From assembly GCF_031157315.1 (NCBI RefSeq), contig NZ_JAVIFU010000018.1, forward strand, positions 85,730 to 149,729: a DNA stretch of 64,000 nucleotides, given 5' to 3'. Shown piece by piece: positions 28,002 through 37,463 of the stretch (positions within the stretch are counted from its first letter, which is position 1; every line of letters begins with the position of its first letter). The notes under the pieces were generated by a model. That model saw nothing but the letters and a program-made list of their open reading frames with translations. It ran no database searches and was not told the origin of the DNA. The position numbers were made by a program, and so were the translations under genes. This DNA comes from Paenibacillus sp. LHD-38 (GTDB lineage Bacteria; Bacillota; Bacilli; Paenibacillales; Paenibacillaceae).

Positions 28002-29021
28002 ATGAAGGCTATTGAAGTGATTCGCCCCGGAGAGATTCATATTATAAATAGAGAAAACTACGGTAAACCTGCAGCGGATGAAGTCATTATAAAAATGAAA
28101 GCGGCAGGTATTTGCGGTTCTGATATTCATATTTACAATGGACATTCGGCATTTGCAGTGTATCCCAATATAATGGGGCATGAATTAGCGGGGGAGATTG
28201 TTGAGGTGGGGGAGAGCGTGACTCATCTTCAGAAGGGGGATAAGGCGGTAGTCAACAACGTCTTGTCCTGCGGTACTTGTTATGCTTGTTCTATTGGCAG
28301 AGAGAATGTGTGCAGAGAGGTTAAGGTTCTTGGCGTGCATGTTGAAGGCGGTTACAAAGAGTTTTTGAAAATTCGCGGAAAAAATGTTTATAAAATTCCA
28401 AATACCGTACCTTGGGAGCACGCTGCGTTAATTGAGCCCTATAGCATTGCAGCTCAGGTTATTGATAGAGGAGGCTTGTCCGAGAATGACCATGTGTTGA
28501 TTTGTGGAGCGGGTCCGCTTGGATTGATTACTCTTCAAGCGGTAAAGAGACTGAATGTAAAGGTTGCAGCTGTGGATATAGTGGAAAGCAGACTCGAAAA
28601 AGCTAAAGAATTGGGTGCAGATCTCGTTATAAACACTAAGAAAGACCCGCTTGTCGAAACGGTTATGGATTTTACGAATCAAGAGGGGGCAAGTTTTATT
28701 GTTGAATCAACGGGGAATATCGCTGTACTTGAAATATGCGTTTCCGATCTTGCAGCTCAAGCAGGACGAATCGTGGTGCTGGGCTTTCCTAAAGAAAAAG
28801 CAAAAATCAGTCCATTTGACATTATGAGACGAGAGCTCGACATTATCGGCTCGAGATTGAATAATAACAAGTTTCCTATTGCCATTGAATGGATGGAAAA
28901 AGGAGAGGTCGATCCCGAAAAAATTATTTCCCATAGATACAGTTTTGATCAAGCCAAGGAAGCAATGGATTTGATTAATGAAAAACCAAATGAAGTCATT
29001 AAAGTAGTTTTGCTATTTTAA
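28002..29021 (+). CDS. Zinc-dependent medium-chain dehydrogenase (polyol/aldonate type)
   Basis: Catalytic zinc site Cys in GICGSD with His-Glu in MGHELAGE; four structural-zinc cysteines in SCGTCYACSIGRENVC; NAD-binding CGAGPLGL. This is the sorbitol/L-idonate/L-galactonate-5-dehydrogenase branch. ATG 28002 follows GAGGAGG. In this operon it most likely oxidises a sugar acid to its keto form ahead of the UxuA-like or DlgD-like steps. Confidence 0.88.
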   Translation: MKAIEVIRPGEIHIINRENYGKPAADEVIIKMKAAGICGSDIHIYNGHSAFAVYPNIMGHELAGEIVEVGESVTHLQKGDKAVVNNVLSCGTCYACSIGRENVCREVKVLGVHVEGGYKEFLKIRGKNVYKIPNTVPWEHAALIEPYSIAAQVIDRGGLSENDHVLICGAGPLGLITLQAVKRLNVKVAAVDIVESRLEKAKELGADLVINTKKDPLVETVMDFTNQEGASFIVESTGNIAVLEICVSDLAAQAGRIVVLGFPKEKAKISPFDIMRRELDIIGSRLNNNKFPIAIEWMEKGEVDPEKIISHRYSFDQAKEAMDLINEKPNEVIKVVLLF

Positions 29022-29035
29022 GGAGGAATGAACGC

Positions 29036-30037
29036 GTGAGAATCCCGTACGAAGAAATGAAAAGCGAATTCAAACGAATTTTTATGGAGAAAGGGTTCAA
29101 TGAGGAGTCAGCAGAGCAAGCTGCGACATCTTTTGCCGATAATAGCTGTGATGGCGTGTATTCTCATGGTGTAAACCGCTTTCCAAGAGTCGTGCAGTAT
29201 ATAGAAAAGGGTTATATTAAACCGAATGTCAAAGCTACAAAAATTGGCGGTTTAGGCGCATTGGAAAACTGGGATGGTCATTTAGGATTAGGAAGCTTAA
29301 TTGCGAAGCAATGTATGGATCGAGCTATTGATCTGGCATCACAATATGGTATTGGTTGTGTAGCTATAAAAAATAATAATCACTGGATGAGGGGCGGAGC
29401 GTATGGCTGGCAGGCGGCTAACGCTGGATGCATTGGCATTTGCTGGACCAATACCCAGCCGAATATGCCTGCATGGGGTGCAATGGACAGAAGGATCGGT
29501 AATAATCCTTTGATTATGGCTATTCCTCGTCAAAAGGGACATATTGTTGTTGATATGGCAATGTCGCAGTACTCTTATGGAAAAATCGAAGAGTATAAAT
29601 TGAAAAATAAAGATCTTCCTGTTCCAGGCGGTTTTGATTCAAATGGGGCTATCTCTACCGATCCTGCAGAAATAGAAAAAACATGGCGCATGCTTCCTGT
29701 CGGTTTTTGGAAAGGATCAAGCCTTTCGATCGTTTTGGATTTGATATCAGCGGTATTGTCAGGCGGGAATACGACTGCAGATGTTGGCAAGCTGGGCGGT
29801 GACGAATATGCCTTATCGCAAGTGCTTATTGCTATAGACCCTACCAAACTTAATGACAGTGAAAATATTGAAAAAGCATTAGACGAGTCTATCGAATATA
29901 TAAAATCTTCGTTACCGGTTTCGGAAGACGGGGAGATCTATTATCCCGGTGAACGGGCAGCATTCACCCGAGAAGATAATTTAAAGCACGGCATACCAGT
30001 GGATGATGAGGTTTGGAGACAAATAACATCTACGTAA
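29036..30037 (+). CDS. dlgD: 2,3-diketo-L-gulonate reductase-like (DlgD/YiaK), paralog 2
   Basis: 333 residues. VYSHGVNRFPR, KNNNHWMRGGAYGWQAA and GICWTN closely resemble E. coli YiaK (DlgD), which interconverts 2,3-diketo-L-gulonate and 3-keto-L-gulonate with NADH. GTG 29036 has the strong RBS AAGGAGG; 14 nt after the dehydrogenase gene. The enzyme links to L-ascorbate/L-gulonate type degradation, but no UlaA-F/Sgb genes are present, so the real pathway may differ. Confidence 0.85.
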   Translation: MRIPYEEMKSEFKRIFMEKGFNEESAEQAATSFADNSCDGVYSHGVNRFPRVVQYIEKGYIKPNVKATKIGGLGALENWDGHLGLGSLIAKQCMDRAIDLASQYGIGCVAIKNNNHWMRGGAYGWQAANAGCIGICWTNTQPNMPAWGAMDRRIGNNPLIMAIPRQKGHIVVDMAMSQYSYGKIEEYKLKNKDLPVPGGFDSNGAISTDPAEIEKTWRMLPVGFWKGSSLSIVLDLISAVLSGGNTTADVGKLGGDEYALSQVLIAIDPTKLNDSENIEKALDESIEYIKSSLPVSEDGEIYYPGERAAFTREDNLKHGIPVDDEVWRQITST

Positions 30038-30056
30038 AACGGAAGGAGAGATTTCT

Positions 30057-30968
30057 ATGCTTAGAAGGCTGGAGAATATTAATTTTAAACAACTGCACAG
30101 ACAATTAACGCCATATTATTTTCTTTCTCCTGTAATTGTGCTCATGCTGGCTTTTGTCGCTTATCCAATATTAAATGTATTTTACTATAGTCTTCAGCAT
30201 TATAATCCCGTTACTCCAGGGGCAAATGGGCTTATTTGGTTTAATAATTACATTGAGCTTTTTAAGAATGACAAAACGTTCTGGCCCTCATTAATTGTGT
30301 CTGCAAAATGGGTATTCTTTGTTGTTTCCATACAATTCATTCTCGGGTTGGTATGTGCACTTGTGCTTAATTCTAAATTTAAAGGCCGCGGCTTTATGCG
30401 ATCTATCACATTTGCCCCATGGGCGCTCTCAGGAGTAATGATAGCTATTATATGGTCTTTAATATTTAATCAACATATTGGTGTCTTAAATGACTTTCTG
30501 ATGAAAATAGGCATTATCAATGAACCTGTTGCGTGGCTGGCAAATCAGTCTTCCGTCTTTGGCTCTGTAGTAGTTGCAGAAGTGTGGGGAGGAGTCCCGT
30601 TTTTTGCAATCGCTTTATTGGCTCAGCTGCAGTCGGTTCCTAATGAATTGTATGAATCATGTGAAATTGATGGAGGAAATTCCATAGCTAAATTTAGATT
30701 TATTACGTTTCCATTTTTGAAGGATACCATTATATTAACCACTCTATTAAGGGCTGTATGGGAGTTTAGCACAGTCGATCTTATATTTGTTCTTACCGGT
30801 GGAGGCCCAATGAATATGACATCGACCCTAAGTGTCTATTTAACTAATGTTGCCTTTAAAACGAGTAATTTTGGTTATGGTTCTGCGATTGGCGTGGTTA
30901 CATTTTTTATAATGTTAATATGCTCGCTGGTGTATCTGAAGCTAAATAAATTAACGGAGGAAAATTAA
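30057..30968 (+). CDS. Sugar ABC transporter permease, MalF/UgpA type
   Basis: 303 residues, six membrane helices, with the coupling loop ESCEIDGGNSIAKFRFITFPFL (EAA motif) that meets the ATPase. RBS AAGGAGAG precedes ATG 30057. It pairs with the next gene. Confidence 0.9.
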   Translation: MLRRLENINFKQLHRQLTPYYFLSPVIVLMLAFVAYPILNVFYYSLQHYNPVTPGANGLIWFNNYIELFKNDKTFWPSLIVSAKWVFFVVSIQFILGLVCALVLNSKFKGRGFMRSITFAPWALSGVMIAIIWSLIFNQHIGVLNDFLMKIGIINEPVAWLANQSSVFGSVVVAEVWGGVPFFAIALLAQLQSVPNELYESCEIDGGNSIAKFRFITFPFLKDTIILTTLLRAVWEFSTVDLIFVLTGGGPMNMTSTLSVYLTNVAFKTSNFGYGSAIGVVTFFIMLICSLVYLKLNKLTEEN

Positions 30969-30971
30969 ATT

Positions 30972-31814
30972 ATGAATACAAAAACAAAAAAGATCATACA
31001 TAGATTCATTTTCCTCTATATACCGTTAATAGCTACGATTACCTTTATTATATTCCCAATTTACTGGACGTTAATTACAGCCTTTAAGCTTGAAAGCGAT
31101 ATTGTTTCCAGACCTGTATCTTATTTTCCGAGATCCTTTACTTTTAACAACTTTATTGTTGCCTGGAACAGTGTCGGCTTCGATAAATACTTCTTGAATA
31201 GTGTTATTGTATCGGGTACCGTATTAGTAGGTGTGGTTATTCTTTCGATCTTGGTGGCGTACCCTCTTACCAGATTTAAGTTTAAGGGAAGAAAAGCATT
31301 TTTTATTATTTTATTGTGTACACAATTTTTGCCTATGGCTATGATGATTATACCTTTGTTTATGATTTTTAAATCAATGTATCTTATCGATTCTTTGGCT
31401 TCGGTTATCATTGCAACCATAGCATTCAAACTTCCATTTATATCACTTTTAATGGTTGGTTTTATGTCTAAAATTCCAGTTGAAATAGAAGAGGCCGCTA
31501 TGATCGATGGTTGTAACAGACTGCAGGGGTTATTTAGAATTATACTGCCCATCCTTCTTCCAGGCGTAGTCGCGGCAAGCTCATTCGCTTTTATTTATGC
31601 ATGGAAAGAGTTTTTATTTACCTTTATGTTTGTGAATTCACCTTCAAAATTAACGATTACGGTCGGCTTAAGTTCTATGCTGAGTGAATACAGTATTTCG
31701 TATGGTCTATTGGCTGCGGGTTGCATTATCGCTATGATTCCCCCAATTCTGCTGTTTGCATATATTCAGAAGTTCCTTGTTCAGGGGATGGCCAGCGGTG
31801 CAATTAAAGGATAA
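30972..31814 (+). CDS. Sugar ABC transporter permease, MalG/UgpE type
   Basis: 280 residues, six membrane helices, EAA loop EEAAMIDGCNRLQGLFRIILP. It starts 3 nt after the previous gene with GGAGGA inside the preceding coding end, so translation is coupled. No ATP-binding subunit is encoded in the operon; in Bacillota a shared MsmX/MsmK-type ATPase commonly serves such permeases. Confidence 0.9.
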   Translation: MNTKTKKIIHRFIFLYIPLIATITFIIFPIYWTLITAFKLESDIVSRPVSYFPRSFTFNNFIVAWNSVGFDKYFLNSVIVSGTVLVGVVILSILVAYPLTRFKFKGRKAFFIILLCTQFLPMAMMIIPLFMIFKSMYLIDSLASVIIATIAFKLPFISLLMVGFMSKIPVEIEEAAMIDGCNRLQGLFRIILPILLPGVVAASSFAFIYAWKEFLFTFMFVNSPSKLTITVGLSSMLSEYSISYGLLAAGCIIAMIPPILLFAYIQKFLVQGMASGAIKG

Positions 31815-31901
31815 ATGGCTATAAAGATTGAAAATCCGAATGTGTTGTAAATTTCAAGGTGAAATGAGTAAGTAGCAAGCCCTTGCACACAAACGGAAGG
31901 A

Positions 31902-33713
31902 ATGAAGACGAACATGAATAAAATGATACAATATATTAAAAGATCTCCATTTAAGAATTTGATATTATTTGTCACCATTCCAATTATCTCTATCGGCATA
32001 TTATTAAGCAGTGTCATATCCTACTATTTAATTGAAGATAAAGCAAAGAATATGATTAGTCAAAGCGCTTTGAATACAATATCTCAAGCTTCTAATTATA
32101 TGGGGGTTCAACTGTTTAATGTATTTGAAACGTTCTACAAATTTGAGAAAGACAAGCTTGCTTTAGATTCTAATCTGAACGCATTGAGTTTTAAAATGAG
32201 CAATGAACAATATATTGATTTTTATAATAGCCTTATTAGCATTTATATGGATAATGAAAATATGTTAGAAAGCGTATTTGTAGGCTTTCAATTTGCTGAT
32301 GGCTCCAACCAGTACATTTACTATAGCAAGGATAAAATTAATATTCATTCTCTTTCCTTCACAGAGCAAGTTGGGGACTATAAGCTAAATTCGGCAGAGG
32401 CACAAGATTATGTGTGGTCTATCAACAAAACAAATACTGTTTTTAATAAAGACAGAGTAAGCCCCAATGCTTTAAGCCTATATAAAGTAATAGAGTTTCC
32501 GGAATCAAATGTAAAATGCTTACTTTATTTTGGATTTAAAAATTCATTTTTTGAAGAAATTCTGTTTGATAATATGAACATGGAAGATTTCTATACGGCT
32601 CTCATAGCTGAGGATAAAATTGTTTTTTTTCCGGAATATAAGAACAATAATATTCAGGAACCTCATGCAAGTAAATTAGAGAATTTAACAAGTGAAAATG
32701 GGATCACCAGCTTAAAGATAGATAATGAAGATTATCTCTTTATTTATGACACGATTAATATGCCGCAATGGAAGTTCGCATCCGTTATCAAAGAGTCTGC
32801 ATTATATTCCTCTATTGATCAACTATTTAAAGTGTTTGTAAGCGTATTCATTTGTATTCTGATTCCGTTGCTAATATTAGCATGGTTAAGCGCAAATATG
32901 ATTACCAAGCCGATTAATAAGTGGGTAAAGGAGATCGAAATTATTCAAGATGATAATTTTGATATTAAATTTGATGATAATGTATGTTATGAAATTACGA
33001 AAATGAATCGAGGCTTGAGACATATGGTTAGCAAAGTAAATCGGTTGCTTGCCAATGTTCAAGAACAAAGTGAAAAGAAGAGAACTTTAGAACTGAAAGT
33101 ATTGCAAGAACAGATTAATCCCCATTTTCTATATAACACATTATTTTCAATACAAGAACTTTATAGCATGGGTGAATCCGACAATGCTGCGAAAATGATG
33201 AAAAACCTGGCCAGTTTTTTCAGACTATGTCTTAGCAACGGGGACGAGATTGTTACAGTTAAAAAAGAACTGGAGCTGATTAGCGACTATCTTGAAATTC
33301 AAAAAATGCGGTATAGCAATATGGATTATAAAATTGAAGTGGATGAAGAAATACTGAATTTCAGTATTGTGAAATTGACCCTGCAGCCTATCATTGAAAA
33401 TGCGATTCATCATGGCATTAATGGTGTTAAGATTAGCACAATTATCGTACAAGGCTTAATTGAAGAAGATACTTTAATTATAAAAATCATGGATAACGGT
33501 AAAGGGATTCCTAAAGATAAGCTTGCACTGATTAATGACTGCCTGCAAACAGGAGACTGGAGCCCAATGACGTCTTCGTATGGTATCAAAAATGTACAAG
33601 AGAGATTGCTTATCTACTACGGAAGACCGTTTGGATTGTTATATGAGAGTGAATTAGATAGGGGTACAATAGTAACTATCCGTATTAATAAAATATGGGG
33701 GAGTCCAGTATGA
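31902..33713 (+). CDS. YesM-type sensor histidine kinase
   Basis: 603 residues: a membrane helix at ~20-45, an external sensor domain, a second helix at ~300-325, a HAMP-like linker, then the His_kinase domain with His408 in INPHFLYNT and an ATPase domain (IIENAIHHGI, DNGKGIP). It would sense a carbohydrate outside the cell or the loaded binding protein and phosphorylate the response regulator that follows with an ATGA overlap. Confidence 0.92.
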   Translation: MKTNMNKMIQYIKRSPFKNLILFVTIPIISIGILLSSVISYYLIEDKAKNMISQSALNTISQASNYMGVQLFNVFETFYKFEKDKLALDSNLNALSFKMSNEQYIDFYNSLISIYMDNENMLESVFVGFQFADGSNQYIYYSKDKINIHSLSFTEQVGDYKLNSAEAQDYVWSINKTNTVFNKDRVSPNALSLYKVIEFPESNVKCLLYFGFKNSFFEEILFDNMNMEDFYTALIAEDKIVFFPEYKNNNIQEPHASKLENLTSENGITSLKIDNEDYLFIYDTINMPQWKFASVIKESALYSSIDQLFKVFVSVFICILIPLLILAWLSANMITKPINKWVKEIEIIQDDNFDIKFDDNVCYEITKMNRGLRHMVSKVNRLLANVQEQSEKKRTLELKVLQEQINPHFLYNTLFSIQELYSMGESDNAAKMMKNLASFFRLCLSNGDEIVTVKKELELISDYLEIQKMRYSNMDYKIEVDEEILNFSIVKLTLQPIIENAIHHGINGVKISTIIVQGLIEEDTLIIKIMDNGKGIPKDKLALINDCLQTGDWSPMTSSYGIKNVQERLLIYYGRPFGLLYESELDRGTIVTIRINKIWGSPV

Positions 33714-35326
33714 ATACTATCCTGATTGTTGACGATGAAGATATTATTAGACGCGGACTAACTGCAACAATAAAAAAACATGGTATGGATAAATTCGAAG
33801 TGATAGGGATGGGCCATAATGGAAGCGAAGGACTAGAACTTATAAAAAGGTTTAATCCTGATATCGTGTTAAGCGATATTAAAATGCCCATAATGAGTGG
33901 TCTTGATATGTTTGAACAATCCAAAAAACTTGGAATATCTCCAAAGGTCATTTTTTTATCAGGCTTTGATGAATTTGAATATGTAAAAAAAGCAATGAAT
34001 TTAGAAGCGGAAAACTATTTGTTAAAACCTATTTCACCCACAGATCTTATGAGCGCACTTCAAGCTGTAGCAAAACAAATCTCGGATGAGAATATTCTAA
34101 AGCGTCAGATTTACGAGAATATGCCTGTAATGAAGCAGTCATTTATCCATAATCTTTTAACAAAGCCGCCTATTGAAGATAAAAATATATTGGATGATAT
34201 TGGATTCTACAATCTTCAGATTTCTGAAGGCAGCTTTCTTGTGTTAATTTTTAAAGTGGACGATTATAACAACAAGGATTATCTGGATACGATCATGGAC
34301 AATGAACTCTGCAAATTCGCTGCTTACAATATTTCAACTGAGCTTCTATCTAATGAGTACAAAACGGTCACTTACTATTCGGATAACGACGAATTTGTTA
34401 TTATAATCAACAGTACGGCAGTGGAAGATGTGGATGTCTCCAAAGTGTACGATATTGGATATGATATTTGCGAAAAAGTAGAGAAGCTTCTTAAAACCAC
34501 TGTAACAATTGGAGTAGGACGCTTTTATCAAAGTTTTAGCGGAATATCCAAATCATATTATGATGCTGTAAACGCTATAGAATTCAAACATATTCTTGGT
34601 AAAAACAGAATTATAACCATTGAGGATATTAACTTGTTCGGTAGAACCGAAAATGCGGATCACGAATTAAACAGTTACAAGGATAGATTAATTCTGGAGA
34701 TCAAACTTAGAGAAAAAGAACGTGCGGTGAATACTCTTAGGGAAATACAAGACTTGTTGTTGGGGGATAAGAGTGTTTCGCTTAGTAAAATAAGAATTAT
34801 TGCCATTGAGCTTCTTGTTATGGTTATAAAGGAAATGAGCAACTGGAGCAATGATCATACAAAGAGCTTTCAAAACAGTTTGCACACGGTTGCCGAAAAG
34901 ATCAATTCATTAAATACGATATATGATATATTCAACACGCTTTCTGTCATTTTGAATGATATTTTTTCTGTCCTTAATAAGGAAAGCAATAATCCGCAAA
35001 AGATGATGGTTGAACAAGCTGTCAGCTTTATTGCAGAAAACTATAGTTCCGAGAGCTTGTCATTAAGGGATGTCGCCCGACATGTCCATATTAGTTCTTC
35101 CTATTTAAGCACAATATTCAAACAAGAGATCGATGAAAACTTTATCGATTATCTGACAAGAATACGTATGGAGAATGCAAAGCTGCTGCTTAGAAATGAG
35201 TCATGGAAAGCTTATGAAGTAGCAAGCAAGGTTGGATATAGTAATCCGCAATACTTCAGTCTATGTTTTAAAAAATATACAGGACATTCGCCATTACAAT
35301 TTAAAACATTGGATCAAATGAAATAA
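33710..35326 (+). CDS. YesN-type response regulator with AraC DNA-binding domain
   Basis: The receiver domain has the Asp-Asp pair (VDDED) and phosphorylation site Asp56 in VLSDIKMP; a middle domain of ~280 residues contains a GGDEF-like relic typical of YesN proteins; the last 100 residues are two AraC helix-turn-helix units (LSLRDVARHVHISSSYLSTI, SNPQYFSLCFKKYTG). ATG 33710 overlaps the stop of the kinase gene (ATGA). It likely activates the operon from 22609. Confidence 0.92.
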   Translation: MNTILIVDDEDIIRRGLTATIKKHGMDKFEVIGMGHNGSEGLELIKRFNPDIVLSDIKMPIMSGLDMFEQSKKLGISPKVIFLSGFDEFEYVKKAMNLEAENYLLKPISPTDLMSALQAVAKQISDENILKRQIYENMPVMKQSFIHNLLTKPPIEDKNILDDIGFYNLQISEGSFLVLIFKVDDYNNKDYLDTIMDNELCKFAAYNISTELLSNEYKTVTYYSDNDEFVIIINSTAVEDVDVSKVYDIGYDICEKVEKLLKTTVTIGVGRFYQSFSGISKSYYDAVNAIEFKHILGKNRIITIEDINLFGRTENADHELNSYKDRLILEIKLREKERAVNTLREIQDLLLGDKSVSLSKIRIIAIELLVMVIKEMSNWSNDHTKSFQNSLHTVAEKINSLNTIYDIFNTLSVILNDIFSVLNKESNNPQKMMVEQAVSFIAENYSSESLSLRDVARHVHISSSYLSTIFKQEIDENFIDYLTRIRMENAKLLLRNESWKAYEVASKVGYSNPQYFSLCFKKYTGHSPLQFKTLDQMK

Positions 35327-35511
35327 TTGAAGATCACGTTGAAATACAGGGAGTCAACATTCGCTCTCAGAAAATACTTTTGTGAGCGGTTGAGTTGGAT
35401 GAACGCTCGTATTCGAAGCAGACAAGATAAATTCTTTATTTTATGGGAGATGGCATAGCGAAGGTCCTTAGCCGTGTTTTAGATAAAAATTAATGGTTTA
35501 AGCTAAAGATT

Positions 35512-35557
35512 AAATCCGGATACAACCCTATAATCGGGTTATATCCGGATTTTTTTA
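35512..35557 (+). terminator. Rho-independent terminator
   Basis: AAATCCGGATACAACCC (35512-35528) pairs with GGGTTATATCCGGATTT (35536-35552) and runs into a T tract. It ends the kinase/regulator operon. Confidence 0.9.
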
Positions 35558-35584
35558 TTCTGTCAAGGGGGTGAAACCGTATAA

Positions 35585-36444
35585 ATGCATTTAAAGGAAA
35601 GATAGCGGTACACGCCATTACATGGGGCGACAACCATCTGCAAGCGCTTAAGGAAGCTTCCAAGCTCGGTTATCGGGCGATCGAGCCATGGCCTTCTTTT
35701 GCGCTTCAATATGAACAAAATATCGCGCAGTTCAAAGAATTGCTGGCTCAGTACAACTTGGAATTGGCGGCGCTCTACGGAGGCGTTACGGGAGCTATGT
35801 CCAGCAAATTTACAGATCCGTCCAAAAGGCAGGAGATTCTGGATTATAATGTGCGGCTGGCTCGAATAGTTTCGCAATGCGGAGCAGGGCATTTGGTGCT
35901 TGGCCCCGGTGGTCCCCGGCAAAGGCCGGCCAGCTTGGAGGAGCTGAAGACGGCGACTGCAACCATCGCCGAGACGGCGAAACGAACTTTCGAGCTGGGC
36001 GTCAAAGCCTGCCTTCATCCGCATTTATGGACTGAAGTGCAGAACGAGAATGAGCTGGATGCCATAATGGAACTATGCGATTCCGATGTCGTTTTCTTTG
36101 CGCCGGACACCGCCCAATTGACTGGAGCCGGCATGAATCCCGCCGAGCTGATTCGTCGCTACAAAGATAGAGTCGCTTACGTGCATCTGAAGGATGTTAC
36201 GAAAGACGGCGCCGTTGCGGAAGATTTTCCGATGCTTGACGGAAACGAAGTGCCGATCTTTTGCGAGCTGGGGCTTGGTAAAATCGATTTCGACTCTATT
36301 ATCGAAGCGTTGAACGAGGTTCAATATCAGGGCTGGGTGACAGTCGAGATCGACCGGTCTACAAGCACGCCCTATCGCAGCTTGGAAATTTGCAGAGACT
36401 TCGTGGAGCAACGACTTCGTATACCGGTAAGAGGATGTGAATAG
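35585..36444 (+). CDS. TIM-barrel sugar isomerase/epimerase (IolE-like), frameshifted at its start
   Basis: The barrel reads IAVHAITWGDNHLQ, GYRAIEPWPSF, LHPHLWTEVQ, FAPDTAQLTGAG, YVHLKDV and WVTVEID, as in inosose dehydratase/isomerase proteins. The coding frame is open from 35575 but has no ATG, GTG or TTG before 35740, far inside the conserved barrel. ATG 35585, well placed after AAGGGGGTG, is in the wrong frame: one more T in the TTT run at 35590-35592 would join it to the frame. So the gene either has a 1-nt deletion or starts at ATA 35581 or similar. Confidence 0.75.
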
Positions 36445-36556
36445 GGGACTGTAATCGTTGCCGATAATGGATTATATTTAGTGCATGATCTAACGGGCGT
36501 GCAGTAAGCTGTAAGCGTTCGTGTCGGATGACGATAAAGGAAATTTGGAGGAGCGA

Positions 36557-37444
36557 ATGATGGAAGCATGGATGAATACCATTTCTCCACATGTGAGACT
36601 CGTCAAAATCGTAAAATCTTCTTCCCTCTCCGGCGAGTGGATTGATTTTGACCATGTCTTTACCTATATCGAGCAAGGAGAAGCGGATTTTGTCTTAAAC
36701 GGGGTAAAGTATCTGGCAAAAGAGGGAGATCTCTTTCTGATGCCCCCCTTGCTTCCGCATATCATTCGAACGACGTCAGACGTTCCCTTGATTCAATACA
36801 TTGTGCATTTCGATCTTCATTACGACGAAATCCGGAGCGGCTGGAAGGAAACGGGGCTCATCAATGAGCAGACCAGACAAGTTCCCGAGAGGGAAAAAGC
36901 TTTGGACGCCGTTTTTCCTGTCTCTCATTTGCGTAAGGTGGACCGTATCGACTTGAAGAGAAGATTTCTGCTAATGCAAAAAAATTTCTTGGACGAGAAG
37001 TCCAACCGCGATTTAATGGGTAAGGCGATAGGCATCGAGCTACTTTATTTTTTCCTCAAGGGACAAAACGGCAGCAACGAGCAGGAAGGCAAGATGACCA
37101 AAGGATGGGGTGTGCTTGAGAAATCAATCAACTTCATCAATGAGTGTTACGCCGATGCGGGGCTCGATAATGTCACGATCAGCGAGCATGCCGGCGTCTC
37201 GACCAATCATTTATCCTTTTTGTTCAAGGAGCAATTGAATATAACGATTCATAAATATTTAACCCATGTGCGGATCGAGCAAGCCAAAGTGAAAATTATC
37301 GAAGGACACAAAACGTTGACGGCCATTGCGGAAGAGGTAGGCTTCTCCAGCATTCATTTGTTCAGCCGTTCCTTCAAGACGACGGTTGGCATTACGCCTA
37401 GCCAGTTTTTCGCCGCACATTCCACGATCCGCAAAGACGTATAA
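36557..37444 (+). CDS. AraC-family transcription regulator with cupin sensor domain
   Basis: About 296 residues: an AraC-type cupin sugar-binding domain (YIEQGEADFVLNG, GDLFLMPPLLPHII) followed by two helix-turn-helix units (VTISEHAGVSTNHLSFLFKE, TAIAEEVGFSSIHLFSRSFK). ATG 36557 or 36560 follows TTGGAGGAG; a GTG at 36521 has no RBS. It probably regulates the sugar genes around it (35585-39365). Confidence 0.88.
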   Translation: MMEAWMNTISPHVRLVKIVKSSSLSGEWIDFDHVFTYIEQGEADFVLNGVKYLAKEGDLFLMPPLLPHIIRTTSDVPLIQYIVHFDLHYDEIRSGWKETGLINEQTRQVPEREKALDAVFPVSHLRKVDRIDLKRRFLLMQKNFLDEKSNRDLMGKAIGIELLYFFLKGQNGSNEQEGKMTKGWGVLEKSINFINECYADAGLDNVTISEHAGVSTNHLSFLFKEQLNITIHKYLTHVRIEQAKVKIIEGHKTLTAIAEEVGFSSIHLFSRSFKTTVGITPSQFFAAHSTIRKDV

Positions 37445-37463
37445 GAAGAGGAGCATTTTACTA

